Positions 6,137-10,139 of a stretch of DNA of 10,139 nucleotides are shown here, piece by piece (positions within the stretch are counted from its first letter, which is position 1; each line of letters starts with the position of its first letter). The DNA is taken from assembly GCA_003231035.1 (NCBI GenBank), contig QIHU01000841.1, forward strand, positions 1-10,139, in the 5' to 3' direction. The translations under genes were made by a program, and so were the position numbers. The notes beneath the pieces are model-generated. The model was not told the DNA's origin. It made no database searches and worked only from the letters and a program-made list of their open reading frames with translations. The stretch comes from Acidobacteriota bacterium. GTDB taxonomy: Bacteria > Acidobacteriota > Thermoanaerobaculia > Multivoradales > SZUA-115.

Positions 6137-7165
6137 TTACCGCTCACCTCCGGCCGCTTCGTTGGACGGCGCCTCGCCTCGCCGGGTCACTTTGAAAGGG
6201 GCCTTGGCTGAGCGGCGCCGTGTGTTGCGGTAGAGCGAGCGACTGGCGGCCAGGTGGCTTAGGCGCAGGACGATGCGGGTGGCGAGGAAGAGTTGGTGCA
6301 GTAGGAAGAGGAGGAAAAGGCCAATCCAGCCCTGCGGCGCCCATTGTCCACCGCTCCAGCTCCAGAGGAGCGTCAAGGCTGGAGTCAGTAGCCCCAGGAG
6401 CAGGTAGAGGCCCGCGTAACGCGGCCCATGGCGGCTGAGGGCGCGCAGCGCTAAGAGGCCGGCCCATGGCCAGTTGCCGGAGTTGCGCTCGACCAAGACG
6501 ACACGGGTCAGATCGTAGAACAGCTTGGCGGCGAGAAGGGCCGCCACGGTCAACACCAGTCGGCCGGCGGTGACCGCGTGGACGATCCACTCGCTGTCGA
6601 GGGCCTCCATCCAGCGGGCGAGCCAGCGGCCGGTCTGCACGTATACCAAGGTATAGACCAAGAGGTAGCTGAACAGGGCTCCGATGGCCAGGAGGGTGGC
6701 CGGCACGGCAAAGCGCGCGGTGGCGGCGCCGAAGCCCCCGCGGCGATCCGGGTAGAGGGTCGCCAGGAAGCCGCAGTGGAGTAGGCCGTTGATCCAGAAG
6801 AGGAAGAGGGCGGCGAGGGCGATCGCCTTGGCCTGGCCGGAGAGGGCGAGTAGATCGGTGAGACCGACCCCTTCGCTCGAGAACAGCGCGTGCCAGCCGT
6901 CGAGGTTGCCGATTTCGGCTCCGCGCTGGCGGTCCACTTCGTCGAACCAGCGCCAGGAGGCTCCGGTTGCCATCTCGTCGCCGTAGAGGCTGAGATCGAG
7001 TTCTTCTGAGAGCAGGGTTCCCAGGGGCGCCGCTAGCACCCAGGCGGCGAGGAGGTTGACCAGCAGGAGCAGTGCCACAGCTCGCGGTCGGGCGAGGGTT
7101 TGGCGAATTCCGGCGGTGGCGGCGGTACGAATTCGGGGACGATGGCCCCTGCCGGTGCTCTTCAT
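6137..7165 (-). CDS. Uncharacterised integral membrane protein with about six transmembrane helices
   Basis: A 342-residue protein I cannot assign to a named family. Hydrophobic segments lie near residues 29-52, 112-136, 153-177, 200-225, 250-270 and 279-302. A loop of about 60 residues after the first helix (with SLYGDEMATGASWRWFDEVD) is probably outside the membrane, and the C-terminal tail (305-342) is rich in Arg/Lys and probably cytoplasmic. No catalytic motif is visible. The ATG at 7165 overlaps the stop of the M1 protease gene by four bases (ATGA, 7162-7165), and no Shine-Dalgarno sequence is seen, so translation is probably coupled. The longer frame starting at 7351 would only add Arg/Pro-rich residues inside the protease gene. 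The close coupling suggests the two act together, for example as membrane partner or transporter for the protease or its products, but that is inference. Confidence 0.8.
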   Translation of the reverse strand: MKSTGRGHRPRIRTAATAGIRQTLARPRAVALLLLVNLLAAWVLAAPLGTLLSEELDLSLYGDEMATGASWRWFDEVDRQRGAEIGNLDGWHALFSSEGVGLTDLLALSGQAKAIALAALFLFWINGLLHCGFLATLYPDRRGGFGAATARFAVPATLLAIGALFSYLLVYTLVYVQTGRWLARWMEALDSEWIVHAVTAGRLVLTVAALLAAKLFYDLTRVVLVERNSGNWPWAGLLALRALSRHGPRYAGLYLLLGLLTPALTLLWSWSGGQWAPQGWIGLFLLFLLHQLFLATRIVLRLSHLAASRSLYRNTRRRSAKAPFKVTRRGEAPSNEAAGGER

Positions 7166-9138
7166 CCGAGCGTCGCCGCCGATTCGAGAAAGTTCTGGAT
7201 CCAGAAACGGACCCGCTGGTGCCAGCGCCGCGAGGCGCGCCGGTCGGCGCGATTGGTGTCGAGAACCATCGTTCGCTCGGGGTCGACCTCGGCGCTCACC
7301 AGCCGCGGGCCGCGGATCCGGTAGCGCACCCAGCGCTCCTCGCCATCCCAAACGCGGCGTAGGCGCCGACCGTCGGAGAAAACGAACTCCGTGGTGATCG
7401 GGAGTCGAACTTCCCCCAGGCGGCGAACCACCACCTCGCTGACGAACGGGGTGGCCCCGTCTGACTCGCGCTCGCGGCGAGGCTCGCCCTGACCGAAGAG
7501 GCCGAAATCGTCCGCTTCAGGGTGGCTGCGAGCCTCGGCTACGGCGTAGTCGAGTCGGCCAGAACCGTGTAGCAGCTGAACGAAGAGCGGTGCGAGGTCG
7601 AGGCCGCTCTCCGCGCTGAGTGTGCGCTCTAGATCGACCGCGCGCGGGTGTTGAAAACGGTAGCGGTGGAAGTAGGCGCGTAGGGCGCGCTCCATCACCG
7701 GTGGCGTCACGGTGCGCTCGATCTGTTCCAGCAACAGGGCCATCTTGTTGTAGCTCAGCGAGCCGTAGGACCGACGGTCGAGATATCCCCAGGAGGCGCG
7801 GGCAATCGGATCGACGGTGGGGCGGCGGAAATAGCGCGTCGAGGTATCGATCACCTCGCTTCTGCGCAGGGTGGGCCAGACTCGCTCAAGACCCCAGAAG
7901 CGATAGCTCCAGGCCGGATCTCCGTAAGCCTGGCGCAGCAGGCGACCGCTGACGTAAGTGGTTAGCCCTTCGTCGAGATAGGCCTCCTCGGCCTCGTCGC
8001 TGGCGACCATCCCGTGCCAGTACTGGTGGCCAAATTCGTGCACGATCAGCCCCTCGGGCTCCAGGGTCGCGGGCTGGCTCGGCAGCTCGGTGCCGGTGGT
8101 GAATAGGGTGGGGTACTCCATTCCTCCGGCCCCTTCGGCTCCCCAGGGTGGGTCCACCACGGTCAGGGTGCGGTACGGGTAGGCCCCATACCAAAGGCCA
8201 TAGAGGCGCAGGGAATGTTCGAGTGCCGCTAGGTAGCGAGTGGTGAAACGGCGCGTCTCGGGGCGCAGCAACAGGGTTAGCTCCACCTCGGGAAGGTCGG
8301 GGTGACGAAAGGTGTGGCGGACTTCAGCGAAGTCGGGCCAGGCGGTCCAGGCGAAGTCGTGCACCGCTTCTTGAACGAAGCGTAGCGTCTTAGTCCCGTC
8401 GGGATTGGCGCGGTTCTCGACCAGGTTGCCAGTAGCGCCGACCACGAACTCCTCGCCCACGGTGATCGAGACGTCATAGGTGCCGAAATCGGCGAAGAAC
8501 TCACTCGTCTGGTGCAATTGATGGCATCGCCAACGGCCGTCGGCGCTCCACACTCCTAGCTTGGGGAACCACTGGGCGACGAGGTGAAAATCGTTCTTGA
8601 ATCCGCTCCTCGCCACCAGGCGTGGAAGTTGAGCGATGAACTCGACGACGATCTCCACGGTGGCGCCAGGCGCAACCGGCCGGGGTAGCGGAACCCGGGC
8701 GACGGTGCGGTCTTCCGGGTTGTCGTCGTCGGGGGCGAAATAGGCGAGGGCGGAGAGGAGTTCGTCGCCATCGACCGCCAACCGCGACAGTTCGATCCAC
8801 CCCCAGCCTTCGCGGTCGAGAAGATCGAGCGTCGCCGGCTTTGCACCGCGAGACCAGGTGGAGGCGGAGTTCTTGAAGGCATTGAGGTAGAGGTGAAACT
8901 GAAGCTCGCTAGCCTCGTGATCGGAGGTATTGCGCCAGCGCAAGATCTGGTGCCCTCGAACTTGATGGCTTTGGTCGTCGAGGCTGGCCTCGATGGTGTA
9001 CGAGGCGACCGGCTCAGGCGCGCCCGCGACCCTCTGGGAGAGCAGCCGCGGTGGGCTGGCTAAGGCCATTGCTACCCCGAAGGCGACGACGGCGCACCAG
9101 CGAGTCTGCCGGAGTCGCGATGGTGAAACTTGTTCCAT
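7162..9138 (-). CDS. Secreted M1 family metallopeptidase (aminopeptidase-like)
   Basis: A 658-residue zinc peptidase of family M1, expected to remove N-terminal residues from peptides in the periplasm or outside the cell. Residues 1-35 are a signal peptide (RLRQTRW, then a hydrophobic run to ALASPP). An N-terminal beta domain spans about 43-260. The catalytic domain has GGMEYPTLF (338-346), corresponding to the GAMEN exopeptidase motif, HEFGH (367-371), and Glu390 in LDEGLTTY exactly 18 residues on, giving the full HExxH-x18-E zinc site; Tyr463 in SYNKMALLL is the likely transition-state Tyr. A C-terminal beta module ends with VDPERTMVLDTNRADR (618-633). The ATG at 9138 is chosen for the signal peptide; AGGA abuts it with no spacer, which is poor, and a GTG at 9153 is an alternative. 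It leads an apparent operon with the membrane protein and perhaps uppS. Confidence 0.9.
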   Translation of the reverse strand: MEQVSPSRLRQTRWCAVVAFGVAMALASPPRLLSQRVAGAPEPVASYTIEASLDDQSHQVRGHQILRWRNTSDHEASELQFHLYLNAFKNSASTWSRGAKPATLDLLDREGWGWIELSRLAVDGDELLSALAYFAPDDDNPEDRTVARVPLPRPVAPGATVEIVVEFIAQLPRLVARSGFKNDFHLVAQWFPKLGVWSADGRWRCHQLHQTSEFFADFGTYDVSITVGEEFVVGATGNLVENRANPDGTKTLRFVQEAVHDFAWTAWPDFAEVRHTFRHPDLPEVELTLLLRPETRRFTTRYLAALEHSLRLYGLWYGAYPYRTLTVVDPPWGAEGAGGMEYPTLFTTGTELPSQPATLEPEGLIVHEFGHQYWHGMVASDEAEEAYLDEGLTTYVSGRLLRQAYGDPAWSYRFWGLERVWPTLRRSEVIDTSTRYFRRPTVDPIARASWGYLDRRSYGSLSYNKMALLLEQIERTVTPPVMERALRAYFHRYRFQHPRAVDLERTLSAESGLDLAPLFVQLLHGSGRLDYAVAEARSHPEADDFGLFGQGEPRRERESDGATPFVSEVVVRRLGEVRLPITTEFVFSDGRRLRRVWDGEERWVRYRIRGPRLVSAEVDPERTMVLDTNRADRRASRRWHQRVRFWIQNFLESAATLG

Positions 9139-9146
9139 TCCTGATA

Positions 9147-9175
9147 TTGACACGTGGCTATTGGTGGGGTATGGT
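9147..9175 (+). promoter_or_regulatory. Near-consensus sigma-70 promoter of the candidate small RNA
   Basis: TTGACA at 9147-9152 is a perfect -35 hexamer; after exactly 17 bases comes TATGGT (9170-9175), a -10 with four of six consensus bases. It points away from the M1 protease gene, and the nearest plus-strand reading frame that looks real starts only at 10030. It lies within the leader region of the M1 gene, so transcription from each side could interfere with the other. Initiation is expected near 9179-9183. Confidence 0.6.
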
Positions 9176-9179
9176 CGAG

Positions 9180-9249
9180 ATCTGGGGAGGCGAATCCTCC
9201 TCTCATCCCTCCCAAAGAGGAGCGTCAGGCAGCGCTCCTCTCTTTTTTT
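9180..9249 (+). ncRNA. Candidate C-rich small RNA, about 70 nt
   Basis: Inferred from a strong upstream promoter and a strong terminator with no coding frame between them. Predicted parts: a 5' hairpin 9184-9202 (GGGGAGG pairing CCTCCTC across a CGAAT loop, one G-U pair); a pyrimidine-rich linker 9203-9215 containing CCCTCCC; and a terminator hairpin 9216-9241 with T-run. The CCTCC-type motifs are complementary to Shine-Dalgarno sequences, as in known C-rich regulatory RNAs such as RsaE and the CcsR (CCUCCUCCC) group; I claim resemblance of the motif, not homology. It runs antisense to any M1-gene leader or readthrough from the chalcone-isomerase-like gene, so it could act in cis as well as in trans. 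It could instead be only a bidirectional terminator, but the promoter argues against that. Confidence 0.5.
9216..9249 (+). terminator. Rho-independent terminator, plus-strand direction
   Basis: AGAGGAGCG (9216-9224) pairs perfectly with CGCTCCTCT (9233-9241), a nine-pair stem with an eight-base loop (TCAGGCAG), followed by C and seven T's (9243-9249). Read on the minus strand the same hairpin is followed only by a short T-run ending in TTT, so it could weakly stop transcripts of the chalcone-isomerase-like gene too. The strong T-run fits a plus-strand transcript. Confidence 0.8.
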
Positions 9250-9302
9250 GCCCGCCGCGCTCTCACCTACCGCTGGCCACATCCACCGCCCTCCCCCTTG
9301 AG

Positions 9303-9860
9303 CTAGTTGCCGAGGAGATCGTCTTTGAAGCCCTCGCCGGGGCCGGGGTGTTCTCCGATCCAGCTTGCGAAGAGGGCGTCGGCGAACGCCTTACCAGGAA
9401 TGGTTCCCTTGCTCTTGCCCTTGACCGAGACTTCGGTACCGGTTCCGGGAAGGTAGGCAAACTCGAAGCGGTCGCCCTTTTCCGCATCTTCCATCCACGA
9501 GCAGAGAGTCTCGAAGTCCTTCTTCAAAGCGCCGGAAGCGTTCGGCGTGTTGGCTTCCAATCCCTCGTCCCAGCCGCCACAAACCTTATCCTGACCCACC
9601 GCGAAGATGAAGTGCATGACGGTCTTGCGAGCGCCATCGGTGGCCAAGACCTTGGCGCCGTCAGACTGCTGGCTCGGCAGATATAAGCCCGCGACATAGA
9701 CCTTGATGAACAGCTTCTTGCGCAGGGCCATACCATTGAGGGCTAGCTCGTGCTCGCCGACGGTGGTGGTGTCGGCCATCTCGACTCCCACCAGCTTGCC
9801 GGCGGCGGCGGGAAGGGTGGTGGCCGCGATCAGGGCCAGTGACAGTACGATTCGCTTCAT
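9303..9860 (-). CDS. Secreted chalcone isomerase-like family protein
   Basis: A 185-residue protein. Residues 1-20 are a classic signal peptide ending LPAAA before Gly21. The mature part has the pattern of the bacterial chalcone-isomerase-like family: LALNGMALRKKLFIKVYVAGLYL (39-61), an MHF strand (82-84), a W-x-EG-xxxN segment (97-104), KGD (128-130), LPGTGTEVSVKGK (137-149) and the ending GKAFADALFASWIGE (156-170). Bacterial members are mostly of unknown function; the fold binds fatty acids or flavonoids in eukaryotes, and a true isomerase activity is not implied. An AGGAG (9868-9872) sits seven bases before the ATG at 9860, a good ribosome binding site, which together with the signal peptide fixes the start. 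It stands alone, 164 bp upstream of the M1 gene on the same strand and divergent from the sigma-factor gene. Confidence 0.88.
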   Translation of the reverse strand: MKRIVLSLALIAATTLPAAAGKLVGVEMADTTTVGEHELALNGMALRKKLFIKVYVAGLYLPSQQSDGAKVLATDGARKTVMHFIFAVGQDKVCGGWDEGLEANTPNASGALKKDFETLCSWMEDAEKGDRFEFAYLPGTGTEVSVKGKSKGTIPGKAFADALFASWIGEHPGPGEGFKDDLLGN

Positions 9861-10029
9861 CGAGTTTCTCCTGCGGAAGTTGACTTGGGGTCGAAGTCCC
9901 CGCGCTCCGAGTCTACCGCGCTCCTCTGCCCGGAGGTAGCGCTTCACTGGGTGCGCGGCTTGGGAAAGTAGGGAGATTTGGTGAAACCATAGAACCTGAT
10001 CCCTCGGCGCGCGTACCAGGCGATGACCC
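9861..10029. promoter_or_regulatory. Divergent intergenic region; no clear promoter
   Basis: This 169-bp gap must hold the control regions of the chalcone-isomerase-like gene (minus) and the sigma-factor gene (plus). I find no convincing -35/-10 pair on either strand. It contains an imperfect hairpin, CTACC (9913-9917) pairing GGTAG (9935-9939) with an inner TCC/GGA, and a GGGG-N7-CCCC inverted repeat at 9887-9901. Either could be an operator or leader structure; both are short. Confidence 0.3.
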
Positions 10030-10139
10030 GTGAACACCTACCGAAAGCTAGACGACGCGGCCTTGGTTCGACGAGCCCTCGACGGCTCGCAGCCGGCCTA
10101 TGGCGAGCTGCTCCGACGCTACGAGCGGCCCGTCTACAC
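10030..10139 (+). CDS. ECF-type RNA polymerase sigma factor, N-terminal part only
   Basis: Thirty-six codons are visible before the right edge. The translation after the start reads NTYRKLDDAALVRRALDGS, then QPAYGELLRRYERPVY, which is the standard opening of sigma-70 family region 2 as found in extracytoplasmic-function (ECF) sigma factors: a [D/E]-xx-LV-x-RAL-xG-xxx-A[Y/F]-xEL[L/V]RRY pattern. These proteins direct RNA polymerase to a small set of promoters, often under an anti-sigma factor encoded next to them; the next gene is outside the window. GTG at 10030 is the first possible start after an in-frame TGA at 10024; an ATG at 10023 is in another frame. There is no good Shine-Dalgarno sequence. 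Family call is firm, subgroup unknown. Confidence 0.82.
   Translation, partial: MNTYRKLDDAALVRRALDGSQPAYGELLRRYERPVY

Noticed and set aside
9216..9249. The hairpin as merely the terminator of the minus-strand chalcone-isomerase-like gene
   Set aside because: On the minus strand only three T's follow the stem, while on the plus strand seven follow it and a well-spaced promoter precedes it. A secondary role on the minus strand remains possible.
9051..9686. A 211-codon plus-strand frame across the small RNA and opposite two genes
   Set aside because: It overlaps the start of the M1 gene and the end of the chalcone-isomerase-like gene in antisense, and has no ribosome binding site or recognisable domain.
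9861..10037. A 59-residue upstream extension of the chalcone-isomerase-like protein
   Set aside because: The signal peptide and the AGGAG site both fix the start at 9860; the extension would overlap the sigma-factor start.
1..10139. Defence system, CRISPR array, insertion sequence, tRNA or prophage
   Set aside because: No direct-repeat arrays, transposase or integrase motifs, tRNA cloverleaf or phage genes were seen; the gene content is housekeeping envelope and lipid metabolism.

Overview
The window is GC-rich DNA, densely packed with genes, from a Gram-negative bacterium. Support for this is a BepA-type periplasmic M48 protease, Sec-type signal peptides, high G/C at third codon positions and short intergenic gaps. 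The style fits Acidobacteriota or a former deltaproteobacterial lineage, but nothing here fixes the phylum. There are no mobile elements, tRNAs, rRNAs or CRISPR arrays.

Layout. (1) Positions 1-1999, minus strand: an M48 metalloprotease with a helical/TPR-like tail, coupled by an ATGA overlap to a cut-off class I methyltransferase that carries a signal/lipobox-like N-terminus. (2) Positions 2099-5168, plus strand: a small polyhydroxyalkanoic-acid-system-like protein, a shortened acyl-CoA-synthetase-like protein without the ATP-binding signatures, a doubtful small ORF, and a FadI-type 3-ketoacyl-CoA thiolase with its own probable promoter and a strong ribosome binding site. This looks like an acyl-CoA or storage-lipid segment, although no PHA synthase is present. 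(3) Positions 5183-9138, minus strand: a secreted M1 aminopeptidase-like protease, a six-helix membrane protein coupled to it by another ATGA overlap, then a cis-prenyltransferase (UppS family). The cis-prenyltransferase and thiolase genes converge with 14 bp between stops, and one hairpin holds both stop codons. (4) Positions 9147-9249, plus strand: the best candidate for something undescribed. A near-consensus sigma-70 promoter (TTGACA, 17 bp, TATGGT) leads after about 70 nt to a 9-bp hairpin and seven T's, with no reading frame of its own. It is predicted to be a C-rich small RNA with CCUCC motifs, divergent from the M1 protease. (5) Positions 9303-9860, minus strand: a secreted chalcone-isomerase-like protein. 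(6) Positions 10030-10139, plus strand: the start of an ECF-type sigma factor, cut by the window edge.

The genes do not form one obvious pathway. Most are housekeeping envelope and lipid functions. The points that merit follow-up are the small RNA, the degenerate acyl-CoA-synthetase-like gene, the two-stop hairpin, and the apparently exported methyltransferase.
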